From positions 248,001 through 312,000 of the forward strand of contig NZ_CANLER010000003.1 of assembly GCF_947489715.1 (NCBI RefSeq): a stretch of DNA of 64,000 nucleotides, written 5' to 3'. The notes below the pieces were generated by a model. That model was not told where the DNA came from. It saw only the letters and a list, made by a program, of their open reading frames with translations, and searched no databases. This document shows positions 42,415-50,899 of this stretch, piece by piece. The translations under genes were made by a program, and so were the position numbers. This DNA is from an uncultured Roseovarius sp. (GTDB lineage Bacteria; Pseudomonadota; Alphaproteobacteria; Rhodobacterales; Rhodobacteraceae). Position 1 is the stretch's first letter; each line of letters begins with the position of its first letter.

Positions 42415-43239
42415 ATGGACATGACCGATCTGCCCGGAATCGTGGTGACAGGCGCGTCGGGCCGGATGGGCCAGATGCTGATCCGCACCATCACCGAAAG
42501 CCCCCGCGTCCGGTTGCACGGCGCGCTGGAACGGTCCGGCCATGACTGGGTGGGCCGGGATGTGGGCGCCGCGATGGGCGGGGCCGATCTGGGCATCACC
42601 GTCACAGATGATCCGCTGGAAACCTTCGCCACCGCGCAGGCGGTGGTGGATTTCACCTCGCCCGCCGCCACGGTGGATTTCGCCACGGTCACCGCGCAGG
42701 CCCGCTGCGTGCACGTGATCGGCACCACCGGGCTTAGCGATGCAGATATCGCCCGGCTTGACGCCGCCGCGCGCCATGCTGTGATCGTGCGCGCTGGCAA
42801 CATGAGCCTTGGGGTCAACCTGCTGACCCAGTTGACGAAAAAAGTGGCCGCCGCGCTGGATGAGGATTTCGATATCGAGGTGATCGAGGCGCATCACAAC
42901 CAGAAGGTCGATGCCCCCTCGGGCACCGCCCTGATGCTGGGCCAGGCTGCCGCCGACGGGCGCGGCGTAATGCTGGACGCGGTGTCGGACCGGGGGCGCG
43001 ACGGCATCACCGGCAAACGCGAACGTGGCCATATCGGCTTTACCGCCATTCGTGGCGGCGACATCGTGGGCGAACACGACGTTCTGTTCGCCGCACCGGG
43101 GGAACGCATCGTACTGCGCCACGTTGCGACCGACCGTGGCATCTTTGCCCGCGGCGCGCTCAAGGCCGCCCTCTGGGGCATCGGTCGCAAACCGGGCGCC
43201 TATGACATGCTGGACGTGCTGGGCCTCAGCGAAAACTGA
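42415..43239 (+). CDS. dapB: 4-hydroxy-tetrahydrodipicolinate reductase
   Basis: A 274-residue cytosolic enzyme of lysine and meso-diaminopimelate synthesis. Nucleotide-binding GASGRMGQ is at residues 11-18, [13 protein letters not shown] and GTTGLSD follow, and the family signature with catalytic histidines is [16 protein letters not shown] at about 157-172. The C-terminus is [11 protein letters not shown]. The ATG at 42415 has a GCGAGGAG site upstream. The next gene, a small secreted protein, is downstream by 52 bases and may only share the transcript. Confidence 0.95.
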   Translation: MDMTDLPGIVVTGASGRMGQMLIRTITESPRVRLHGALERSGHDWVGRDVGAAMGGADLGITVTDDPLETFATAQAVVDFTSPAATVDFATVTAQARCVHVIGTTGLSDADIARLDAAARHAVIVRAGNMSLGVNLLTQLTKKVAAALDEDFDIEVIEAHHNQKVDAPSGTALMLGQAAADGRGVMLDAVSDRGRDGITGKRERGHIGFTAIRGGDIVGEHDVLFAAPGERIVLRHVATDRGIFARGALKAALWGIGRKPGAYDMLDVLGLSEN

Positions 43240-43291
43240 TCCATTCGCCCCTCAAAGACGTAACTTTCCTGAACCATTCGGGAGAGAAGAG

Positions 43292-43645
43292 ATGCGCATT
43301 GCATTGATTGCAACCCTTTCGGCACTTCTCGCCACGCCGGCGCTTGCCGACGGGTTTTCCAAGATTTCCGACCGATCGGAATTCCTGTCGCTGGTGCAGG
43401 GCCACGACCTCAAGCGGTTCGGGATCAAGCTGGTTGTCACCCCAGACGGAAACATCACAGGCCGAGCCTTTGGCCGTGATGTCACCGGTGCGTGGAACTG
43501 GGACGCGGGCTATTTCTGCCGCGAACTTTCCTGGGGCGCAAAAAGTGTCGCGCGCAATTGTCAGGTGGTGAAAGTGCAGGAGGACACGGTGCGTTTCATC
43601 GCCGACAAGGGCACGGGGGATCACGCCGATTTCGCCCTGCGCTGA
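43292..43645 (+). CDS. Small secreted two-cysteine-domain protein (paralogue of the 1437 domain)
   Basis: A 117-residue exported protein with GGAGAGAAGA before the ATG at 43292 and a Sec signal at 1-20 (LSALLATPALADG). The mature part is a single domain: SEFLSLVQGHDL, then DGNITGRAFGRDVTGAWNW (RD.TG.W.W at 62-70), C76 and C90, and VRFI. The same block occurs at residues 178-264 of the membrane protein encoded at 1437-2258, ungapped from R62/R219 to I103/I260, with the identical 14-residue cysteine spacing. I do not know a named family. It follows dapB by 52 bases and faces the MFS gene. Confidence 0.75.
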   Translation: MRIALIATLSALLATPALADGFSKISDRSEFLSLVQGHDLKRFGIKLVVTPDGNITGRAFGRDVTGAWNWDAGYFCRELSWGAKSVARNCQVVKVQEDTVRFIADKGTGDHADFALR

Positions 43646-43659
43646 CATAGCGGCGGCAG

Positions 43660-45075
43660 CTACCCTGAAACGTCAAGTCCCGTCCGCCCGGCGCTCACTC
43701 GTCCCCGGCGCAGCGCCAGACAAAGTGCTGCGAAGGCAAAGCCGCCCGCCACGCCGAAGCTGAGGCGCAGACCGTCGAAAATCGCCCCTACCGGCGCCGC
43801 CGCCATGTCCGTCACACCCACTGCCAGGGCAAAGATCGTGCCCATCAGCGATGCGCCGGTGATCAGACCCACGCTTCGCGACAGGTTCAGCAGGCCCGAG
43901 GCCACCCCGCGCTGATCATCGCGGGCCTCGTTCATCACCATCGTATTATTCGCCGCCAGGAACAGCTGAAAGCCGGGTGTCAGTACCACCAATGCGGCGA
44001 CATACCCAGCCACACCCCAAATCCCCGGCAACAGCGCCAGCGCCAGCGCACCGACGCAGGTCTGCGCCAATCCCGCCAACAGCATCGCCCTTGCGCCGAA
44101 ACGATCCGTCAGGCGGCCCGCAGGCACCCCGCTCAGCGCCGCGACGGCGGGACCGGTCGCCAACACAAGGCCCACCAGCACCTCGGACAGGCCAAGCCCC
44201 AGTGACAAAACGAAAGGCCCGACCACCAGCGTGGCCATCATCACCGTCGACACCAGCATGTTCATGATCAGGCTGGCACGCAGGGCCGCGTCGCGCAGCA
44301 GGGCGGGTGGCACCAGCGGCGCCGACACCCGCGCCTCGACCCGCAGAAAGACCACCGCGCCGAGAATCGCCAGAAACAGAAGCATCAGCTTGACCTGCCC
44401 GAACCCGCCGGTCATCGCAAGCGCATAGGCCAGCAACGTCAGGCCCAGCAGCAGGCTGCCCCACGGGTCAAACCCCGCCGCGCGACCTCGGGGTTCCTGC
44501 ACCGGCAGGCATTTCAGGGACAGCAGGAATATCAGGCCGCCCATCGGCACCAGCACCAGAAACACGTCCCGCCAGTCGCCCCAGGCTATCAGCGCACCGC
44601 CCATGGACGGCCCCAATGCGGTGCCGATCGCCGACATTGTCCCCAGCAGTCCCATGGCGCGGCCGGTCTGCTCTTTGGGTAAGATGTCGCGCACCAGCGA
44701 TACCGTCAGCGCCATCAGAAAGGCCGCGCCGACGCCCTGCACCACCCGCGCGGCGATCAGCGCCTGCAACCCGGGCGCCAGACCGCAGCCCAGCGATGCC
44801 AGGGTAAAGATCGCAAGTCCAATGAGCAGCCCGCGCCGGTGCCCGATCACGTCGCCCAACCGCCCGGCGGCGACGACGGCCACCGTGAGGGCCAGCAGAT
44901 AGCCCAGCACCACCCATTGCACCTGCTCCATCGGTACGGCGAAGGTCAGCGCCAGGCTGGGCAGCGCGACATTGGCAATGCTGATGCCAAGCGCGCCCAG
45001 CAACATCGACAGGGCAAGGCTGGCAATCGCGCCCGGTCGCAGGGCAGGTCTGGTGGGGGTTGATAGGGTGTGCAT
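43660..45075 (-). CDS. MFS multidrug efflux transporter (DHA2/EmrB-type)
   Basis: A 471-residue membrane protein with 14 hydrophobic segments. LSMLLGALGISIANVALPSLALTF opens helix 1, and LGYLLALTVAVVAAGRLGDVIGHRRGLLIG is the loop 2-3 motif of the major facilitator superfamily; QALIAARVVQGVGAAFLMALTVSLVRDI is motif C-like. Start at the ATG at 45075, with AAGAGGAGA upstream; the frame is open further but runs into the regulator gene. A divergent MerR-type gene lies 70 bases away, the classic layout for drug-inducible efflux. Confidence 0.9.
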   Translation of the reverse strand: MHTLSTPTRPALRPGAIASLALSMLLGALGISIANVALPSLALTFAVPMEQVQWVVLGYLLALTVAVVAAGRLGDVIGHRRGLLIGLAIFTLASLGCGLAPGLQALIAARVVQGVGAAFLMALTVSLVRDILPKEQTGRAMGLLGTMSAIGTALGPSMGGALIAWGDWRDVFLVLVPMGGLIFLLSLKCLPVQEPRGRAAGFDPWGSLLLGLTLLAYALAMTGGFGQVKLMLLFLAILGAVVFLRVEARVSAPLVPPALLRDAALRASLIMNMLVSTVMMATLVVGPFVLSLGLGLSEVLVGLVLATGPAVAALSGVPAGRLTDRFGARAMLLAGLAQTCVGALALALLPGIWGVAGYVAALVVLTPGFQLFLAANNTMVMNEARDDQRGVASGLLNLSRSVGLITGASLMGTIFALAVGVTDMAAAPVGAIFDGLRLSFGVAGGFAFAALCLALRRGRVSAGRTGLDVSG

Positions 45076-45132
45076 GGCAGGTCTCCTCTTGCGCAATCTC
45101 AGCGGAAACCGCACAGTGCCACTTAAAGTCAA

Positions 45133-45144
45133 CTTGAGGTCAAG
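45133..45144. promoter_or_regulatory. Operator candidate between MFS and MerR genes
   Basis: CTTGA (45133-45137) and TCAAG (45140-45144) form a perfect inverted repeat directly before the merR start. With the flanking ACTTAAAGTCAACTTGAGG (45121-45139) it resembles the long dyads bound by MerR-type regulators between -35 and -10 elements. Confidence 0.45.
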
Positions 45145-45145
45145 C

Positions 45146-45538
45146 ATGAAAATTCTGGATATCGGAGAAGTCACGGCACAAACCGGTCTCACGCCCTCGA
45201 CCCTGCGCTATTACGAGGAGATCGGCCTGATCTCCTCGATCTCGCGACACGGGTTGCGGCGGCAATTCGGCCCTGAAACCCTGCTGCAACTGGCGCTTGT
45301 CGCGATGGGCAAGGCCGCCGGTTTCTCTCTGTCCGAAATCGCGGGCATGTTCGGCCGGGACGGCACGCCCGATCTGCCCCGCGCCGCGCTGCACGCCCGG
45401 GCCGACGCGCTGGACCAGCAGATCCGCCAGCTGACCACCTTGCGCAAGGCGCTCCGCCATGTTGCGGAATGCCCGGCCCCGTCGCATCTTGATTGCCCAA
45501 AGTTCCAGCGCCTGCTGCGCCGCGCCCTGCGGGCCTGA
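45146..45538 (+). CDS. MerR-family transcriptional regulator
   Basis: A 130-residue protein with an N-terminal MerR helix-turn-helix (DIGEVTAQTGLTPSTLRYYEEIGLI) followed by the wing R...L and a coiled-coil dimerisation helix (DALDQQIRQLTTLRKALRHV), ending with C-P-A-P-S-H-L-D-C. The two cysteines are not arranged as in SoxR, so an iron-sulfur cluster is unlikely. The start at 45146 is certain from the homologous beginning. It probably controls the divergent MFS efflux gene and itself through the dyad at 45121-45144. Confidence 0.9.
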   Translation: MKILDIGEVTAQTGLTPSTLRYYEEIGLISSISRHGLRRQFGPETLLQLALVAMGKAAGFSLSEIAGMFGRDGTPDLPRAALHARADALDQQIRQLTTLRKALRHVAECPAPSHLDCPKFQRLLRRALRA

Positions 45539-45655
45539 GGTTTCGCAACCCGGCGCAAGATGACACAGCGCGCCGCAACATGGCGGCGCCCCCCTTCCCC
45601 CCCTTGATCTGATCCGCTACTCCTGCGGCGACACCTCCGGACACAAGGCCCCTTC

Positions 45656-47194
45656 ATGCAACCCATCCGCCTGATTTCCAGCGTGCTGACCGTCGGGGTC
45701 TGGACCCTGCTCAGCCGCGTGCTGGGGTTTGTGCGCGATGTGATCATCGCCAACCTGCTGGGGCCCGGCGTGCTGATGGATGCCTATGTCGCCGCCTTCC
45801 GCCTGCCCAACATGTTCCGCCGGTTCTTTGCCGAAGGCGCATTCAACGCCGCCTTCGTGCCGATGTTTTCCAAACGGCTCGAGGCCGATGAGGACCCGAT
45901 CGGGTTTGCCCGGCTGGCACTGTCCGGGCTTTGTGCAATCCTGCTGGTACTGACCGCGCTGGCGATGATCTTCATGCCCGCGCTGGTCTGGGCCACGGCC
46001 GAAGGCTTCTATGGTGATGAACGTTTCGGCATCACCGTCGAATATGGCCGCATCACCTTTCCCTATATCTTCTTCATCTCGCTGGCGGCGCTGTTTTCGG
46101 GCGTGCTGAACGCCGCCAACCGCTTTGCCGCCGCCGCCGCCGCGCCGGTGCTGCTGAACGTGATGCTGGTCACCGCGATGAGCTTGGCGTGGTACAGGGG
46201 CGGGGCCGTCGCCGACGCGCTGATCTGGACCATCCCCTTCGCGGGTCTCGCGCAACTGGCGCTGGTCTGGATCGCCGCTGACCGGGCCGGGCTGCGCATT
46301 CGTCCCACCCGCCCCCGCTGGACGCCCGAAATGGCACAGCTGGTGCGCATCGCCATCCCCGCCGCGCTGGCGGGCGGCGTGATGCAGGTCAACCTGCTGG
46401 TCGGGCAATTGGTGGCGTCGAATTACGACAAGGCGGTCAGCTGGCTTTATGCCGCCGACCGGCTGTACCAGCTACCGCTGGGCGTGGTCGGCATCGCCGT
46501 GGGCATCGTGCTGCTGCCGGACCTGTCGCGCCGGCTGAAAGTCGATGATCACTCCGGCGCGCGCGAGGCCCTGTCGCGGGCGGGCGAAATCTCACTCGTG
46601 CTGACGATCCCCTCGGCGGTGGCACTGATGGTGATCCCGCTACCGCTGGTCTCGACCCTGTTCGAACGCGGCGCCTTTGGCACCGACGACACCGCCGCCA
46701 CCGCGCTGGCCGTGGCGATCTATGGTCTGGGCCTCCCGGCTTTCGTGCTGCAGAAAATCCTGCAACCGCTGTTCTTTGCCCGCGAGGATACCAAAAGCCC
46801 GTTCCGCTATGCGCTGGTGGCGATGGTCATCAACGCCGCCGTGGCCATCGGCCTGGCCTATGCCATCGGCTGGATCGCCGCCGCGATTGCCACCACCGTG
46901 GCGGGCTGGGTCATGGTCTGGCTGCTTTTGCGCGGCGCGCGGCGCTTTGGCGATGTGGCCCGGTTCGATGCCCGGTTCAAACAACGGCTCTGGCGCATTA
47001 TCCTGGCGTCTTTCCTGATGGGCTGCGTGCTCTGGGCGCTGTGGATGCTGCTGGGGCCGCTCTTTGGTGTGCCGGGCCTGCGCTGGATCGCACTCCTGCT
47101 GCTGATCGTGCTGGGCAGCCTCAGCTATTTCGGCTTTGGTCAGCTGATCGGCGCCTTCCGCCTGTCGGAACTGCGCGCCGCCATCAGACGCTAG
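45656..47194 (+). CDS. murJ: Lipid II flippase MurJ
   Basis: A 512-residue, 14-helix membrane protein of the MOP superfamily, which turns lipid-linked peptidoglycan precursor over to the periplasm. Family stretches: ISSVLTVGVWTLLSRVLGFVRDVIIA, GVLMDAYVAAFRLPNMFRRFFAEGAFNAAFVPMF at about 38-72, and PLGVVGIAVGIVLLPDLSR in the centre. The length equals MurJ/MviN. It is convergent with the SDR gene and 24 bases from its stop. Confidence 0.95.
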   Translation: MQPIRLISSVLTVGVWTLLSRVLGFVRDVIIANLLGPGVLMDAYVAAFRLPNMFRRFFAEGAFNAAFVPMFSKRLEADEDPIGFARLALSGLCAILLVLTALAMIFMPALVWATAEGFYGDERFGITVEYGRITFPYIFFISLAALFSGVLNAANRFAAAAAAPVLLNVMLVTAMSLAWYRGGAVADALIWTIPFAGLAQLALVWIAADRAGLRIRPTRPRWTPEMAQLVRIAIPAALAGGVMQVNLLVGQLVASNYDKAVSWLYAADRLYQLPLGVVGIAVGIVLLPDLSRRLKVDDHSGAREALSRAGEISLVLTIPSAVALMVIPLPLVSTLFERGAFGTDDTAATALAVAIYGLGLPAFVLQKILQPLFFAREDTKSPFRYALVAMVINAAVAIGLAYAIGWIAAAIATTVAGWVMVWLLLRGARRFGDVARFDARFKQRLWRIILASFLMGCVLWALWMLLGPLFGVPGLRWIALLLLIVLGSLSYFGFGQLIGAFRLSELRAAIRR

Positions 47195-47218
47195 GCGGCA
47201 TCACCGCCGCGACAACCG

Positions 47219-48010
47219 TCAGATGCTTTCGCCACCATCCACGACCAGTGCATGCCCGGTCATGAAGCTGGACATGTCAGAGGCCAGAAACAGGATCGAC
47301 CCGGCGATCTCGTCCGTGGTGCCCCAGCGCCCCATCGGAATGCTGCCCGCGATATAGCGTTCCAGCCCGGCGCGCCCGCCCATCTGGCTTTCGAACCCGG
47401 CGTTGAACGGCGTGTCGACAAAGCCCGGACACAGCGTATTGAAACGAATGTTATCCCCGGCATAATCCGCCGCCATCTGTCGGGTCATCGCGATCACCGC
47501 ATGTTTGGTCGTGGCATAGGCAATCATTTCGCGGTCAAACTGCACGCCGGAATTCGACGCGGTGATGATGATACTGCCACCCCCCTGCGCCCGCATCTGC
47601 CCGACCGTGGCGCGCGCCGCGATGAAATGCGACCGCACATTCAGCCGCCAGGACTGATCCATGCCGTCAACCGGCACCTGCTCAAGATTTCCCTCGACCT
47701 GATAGCCCGCATGCGAATGCAGCACATCCAGCCGGCCGAACCGGGCCACGGTATCCGCGACACAGGCCGCAACGGCATCGTCGTCGGTCACATCCAGACC
47801 CATCGCCGCGGCGTGCAGCCCCTCCGCCGCCAGATCATCGACCACCTGATCGGCCCGGCCCCCGTCCAGATCAGTCACCACCACCTGCGCGCCGTGGCGC
47901 GCCATCGTCATGGCCCCGGCCCGCCCGATGCCCGACCCCGCACCTGTCACCAGCGCAACCTTGCCTTCCAATAATGGCGTCGAAAGCTCTGGCGCGGCCA
48001 CTGTGCTCAT
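47219..48010 (-). CDS. SDR-family oxidoreductase in an ABC importer operon
   Basis: A 263-residue Rossmann enzyme: VTGAGSGIGRAGAMTMAR binds NAD(P), and the active site is S (TASNSGVQF) with Y and K in YATTKHAVIAMT. The type is a classical 3-ketoacyl or secondary-alcohol SDR; substrate unknown. The gene starts in an ATGA overlap with the permease upstream, so it is the last member of the polyamine-type ABC operon. This placement suggests it oxidises the imported compound or a product of it. Confidence 0.9.
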   Translation of the reverse strand: MSTVAAPELSTPLLEGKVALVTGAGSGIGRAGAMTMARHGAQVVVTDLDGGRADQVVDDLAAEGLHAAAMGLDVTDDDAVAACVADTVARFGRLDVLHSHAGYQVEGNLEQVPVDGMDQSWRLNVRSHFIAARATVGQMRAQGGGSIIITASNSGVQFDREMIAYATTKHAVIAMTRQMAADYAGDNIRFNTLCPGFVDTPFNAGFESQMGGRAGLERYIAGSIPMGRWGTTDEIAGSILFLASDMSSFMTGHALVVDGGESI

Positions 48011-48825
48011 TTCGGTTTCCTCTCGCCACGGCGCAACAGAACCTGTGCCGCCACCAGCAGGATCAGCGACACCCCCAGTACCATCGTGCCAATGGCGTTG
48101 ATCTCGGGCGTCACACCCCGGCGGATCGACGAGAATACATAGATCGGCAACGTGGTTTCCGACCCGGCGACAAAGAAGGCGATGATGAAATCGTCAAAGC
48201 TGAAGGTGAAACTCAGCAGGAACCCTGCCAGCACGGCGGGAAAAATCATCGGCAGCGTGACCTGCCGGAACGTGCCGAAGGGCGTGGCGTATAGGTCCGA
48301 GGATGCCTCGGTCAGCGCCCGGTCCATCCCCGCCAGCCGGGCGCGCACGATGATAATGACCAGCGCCATCAGGAACATCGTATGCGCCGCGATCAGCGAT
48401 CCCAGCCCCATGCTCAGCCTTGGTGCCTGCGCGCCCTCGGGCCAGAGTGCGGCCAGCATCGGGTTAAGCTGATCAAAAAGCGTGACCAGCCCAATCAGCG
48501 TGGCGATGCCGATGACGATACCGGGGATCATCACCGCCACATAGATCAGCATGTCGAAGACGGTGCGCACCGGCCCCCGAACGCCCTGCAATGCCAGCGC
48601 CGCCATGGTGCCGAAAAGACTTGCCAGCAGGGCCGAGGTAAAGGCGACCAGCAGACTGGTCTGCAACGCGTCCATCACGAAGGGGTTGCCCAGCGCCTTG
48701 CCGTACCACTTGGTTGAAAACCCCTGAAGCTGGCTGGCGTGACGCCCGGCGTTGAAACTGAAAAGTGCGATCACCCCGATCGGGATATAGAGGAAGAGAT
48801 AGACGCAGGTGGCATACATCCGCAT
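48007..48825 (-). CDS. ABC permease, PotC-like
   Basis: A 272-residue inner-membrane permease with six hydrophobic segments and the binding-protein-dependent transport signature near RARLAGMDRALTEASSDLYATPFGTFRQVTLP, which is the EAA loop contacting the ATPase. LYIPIGVIALFSFNAG opens the first helix. It pairs with the second permease gene (nine bases upstream) in a spermidine/putrescine-type importer. The SDR gene overlaps its stop. Confidence 0.92.
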   Translation of the reverse strand: MRMYATCVYLFLYIPIGVIALFSFNAGRHASQLQGFSTKWYGKALGNPFVMDALQTSLLVAFTSALLASLFGTMAALALQGVRGPVRTVFDMLIYVAVMIPGIVIGIATLIGLVTLFDQLNPMLAALWPEGAQAPRLSMGLGSLIAAHTMFLMALVIIIVRARLAGMDRALTEASSDLYATPFGTFRQVTLPMIFPAVLAGFLLSFTFSFDDFIIAFFVAGSETTLPIYVFSSIRRGVTPEINAIGTMVLGVSLILLVAAQVLLRRGERKPK

Positions 48826-48834
48826 CGCGCGCCC

Positions 48835-49686
48835 TCACATGATCGACACGTCTTCGCGCGATGCGCCAAGACGGTTGATAAGGCGCATGTAGATGGTGAC
48901 GGTGATCAGCATGACGATCACAAGCGTCACCGCCACGGCGGATCCATAGGCCCAGTTGCGCGATTGCAGGAAAAGATCGACCAGCGCGTTGCCGACAAAG
49001 AAGACCTTGCCGCCGCCCAGCAATGCGGGGATCAGAAACTCGCCCATCAGCAGGATGAAGACCAGCATGCAGCCGGTGGCAATGCCCGGAATCGACAGCG
49101 GCAGGGTGATCTGCCGGAAAGTGTTCCAGCGCGTCGCCCCAAGGTCCGATGCGGCCTCCAGCAAGCGCTTGTCCAGCCGGTCAAGGCTGACGAAGATCGG
49201 AAACACCATCAGCGGCAGGTAGCCGTATATGATGCCCACCAGCACCGCGAAGGGCGTGTTGATCAGGCGCACGCCCTCGATCCCGATCCAATCCAGCAGC
49301 GCGGGCAATCCGCGCCCGCCCAGCAGGAAGATCCACGCATAGCTGCGGATCAGGATCGAGGTCCAGAACGGCACGATCACCAGCACCAGCAGGATCGTCT
49401 TCCATTTCGGGTCAACCTTCACCGCCAGGAAATAGGCCAGCGGATAGGCGATCAGCAGCGCTGCCAGCGTGCCCACCGGGGCCAGCGTCAGCGTGTTCTT
49501 GAACGCCGTCCAGCGCGCCGGCAGATTGGCATATTGTTCAAAGGTGAAAGCGGGCACCACACCCCCGGCGGGTGCCCGCTCTCCAAAGCTGAAGACAAGA
49601 ACGACGGTCAGCGGCAGCAGCAGCATCACCAGAAACCAGGTTCCGGCGGGCATCAGCAAAAGCCAGGTGCGGGTGCGGCGCGTCAC
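48835..49686 (-). CDS. ABC permease, PotB-like
   Basis: A 283-residue permease with six hydrophobic segments: WLLLMPAGTWFLVMLLLPLTVVLVFSFGE at the start, and the EAA loop SLDRLDKRLLEAASDLGATRWNTFRQITLPLS. The order ATPase-binding protein-PotB-PotC is typical of polyamine-type importers. The gene is 19 bases after the binding protein gene. Confidence 0.92.
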   Translation of the reverse strand: MTRRTRTWLLLMPAGTWFLVMLLLPLTVVLVFSFGERAPAGGVVPAFTFEQYANLPARWTAFKNTLTLAPVGTLAALLIAYPLAYFLAVKVDPKWKTILLVLVIVPFWTSILIRSYAWIFLLGGRGLPALLDWIGIEGVRLINTPFAVLVGIIYGYLPLMVFPIFVSLDRLDKRLLEAASDLGATRWNTFRQITLPLSIPGIATGCMLVFILLMGEFLIPALLGGGKVFFVGNALVDLFLQSRNWAYGSAVAVTLVIVMLITVTIYMRLINRLGASREDVSIM

Positions 49687-49705
49687 GATGTCCTCGCTCG
49701 GTGTC

Positions 49706-50866
49706 TTAGGCCGACTTGAAGCGCGCCATCAGCTCGGCACGGTTCGGGTCGGTCAAGGTCACGGCGGCGCCGAATTCCAGCGCGTTCAGCAGATCCGCCG
49801 CCGGGTAGAGGATCGGATCGTTCAGCAAATCCTCGGGCAGCAGCTTGTTGGTATGCGCATCCGCCGATGGATAACCATGCGCCAGCACCTCCTTGGCGTT
49901 CACCTCCGGGTCCAGCAGGAAGTTGATCAACGCATAGGCGGCATCCATATGCGGCGCCCCCTTGGGAATGGCGTAATAGTCCGACCACAGCTCGCCGCCC
50001 TCGACCCCCAGCACATAGGCGATCTCGGGCATGTCGGTGTTCAGCTGCTTGCCATCCCCGGTCCAGCACATCGTCATCCAGGCATCGCCATTGCGCATCG
50101 ACGGCTGGTAATCCGACGAGATGGCAAAGAGATGCGGCTTGGCGTCGATCAGCAGTTTTTCCGCATCCGCCAGCTCGTTCTCGGCCACCGAATTGAACGA
50201 ATAGCCGAAATATTTCAACGCGTTGCCGATGGTGGTCAGCTGATAGTCATGCACCATGGTCCGGCCCGAAAAACTGTCCATCGTCATGTCGAAGAAATCT
50301 TTCCACGAAGTCATCGCCTTGCCGTCGGTATGGCTGGTATTGACCGCGTAGCCGGTGGTGCCCCAGTTCTTGGGCACCGCGTAAAGCGTGCCATCAACAC
50401 TGCCCGCCTCGGCATAACGCGGGTCAAAGGCGGACGGGTCGTAATTCGGCAGCCGCGCGGTATCCAACGGCTCGATCAGGTCTTCGCTGACATAGGTGGT
50501 GATGGTGTAGTTGGTGGGCACATAGACGTCCCAGCCGCTGCCACCGGCCTGCAACTTCGCCAGCATCTCCTCGTTCGAACCAAAGACATTGACCTGCACA
50601 TGCGCGCCGGTCGCCTCGGTGAAGGCATCGAAATTCGCCGGATCGTGATAGTTGGGCCAGGTTGCCAGAATGACCCGGTCGCCAATCTCCCCCGCCGCAA
50701 AGGCCGGGCTGGGACGAAGGCCCGGCACGGCACTGCCCAGAACGGCGCTCGCCGCCCCCAGACCGGTAACATTCAGGAAATGCCGCCGCGTGACCGAGCC
50801 TTTCTGGTAGCGCCGGAATTCCTCCATGAATTTCTTTTTCGAGATGTTGTCAGGTGTCTTGGTCAT
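49706..50866 (-). CDS. PotD-like periplasmic substrate-binding protein with Tat signal
   Basis: A 386-residue binding protein. Residues 27-57 carry a twin-arginine signal (TRRHFLNVTGLG followed by an Ala/Gly-rich helix and FA cleavage region), so it is probably exported folded. The mature protein has the two-lobed solute-binding fold of the PotD/PotF family: NVFGSNEEMLAKLQ at the N-lobe, VPTNYTITTYVSEDLIEPLD, and MCWTGDGKQLN. GGGAGGAAAG upstream of the ATG is a strong ribosome site. Specificity (putrescine, spermidine or another amine) cannot be decided; the tail loop usually holding acidic amine-binding residues would have to be compared. Confidence 0.92.
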   Translation of the reverse strand: MTKTPDNISKKKFMEEFRRYQKGSVTRRHFLNVTGLGAASAVLGSAVPGLRPSPAFAAGEIGDRVILATWPNYHDPANFDAFTEATGAHVQVNVFGSNEEMLAKLQAGGSGWDVYVPTNYTITTYVSEDLIEPLDTARLPNYDPSAFDPRYAEAGSVDGTLYAVPKNWGTTGYAVNTSHTDGKAMTSWKDFFDMTMDSFSGRTMVHDYQLTTIGNALKYFGYSFNSVAENELADAEKLLIDAKPHLFAISSDYQPSMRNGDAWMTMCWTGDGKQLNTDMPEIAYVLGVEGGELWSDYYAIPKGAPHMDAAYALINFLLDPEVNAKEVLAHGYPSADAHTNKLLPEDLLNDPILYPAADLLNALEFGAAVTLTDPNRAELMARFKSA

Positions 50867-50899
50867 AACTTTCCTCCCAGTTGGTTTGGTCCTTCATTG

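Noticed and set aside
45146..45538. SoxR assignment for the MerR protein
   Set aside because: The cysteine arrangement (C-x8-C) differs from the four-cysteine SoxR cluster, despite the operator resemblance.
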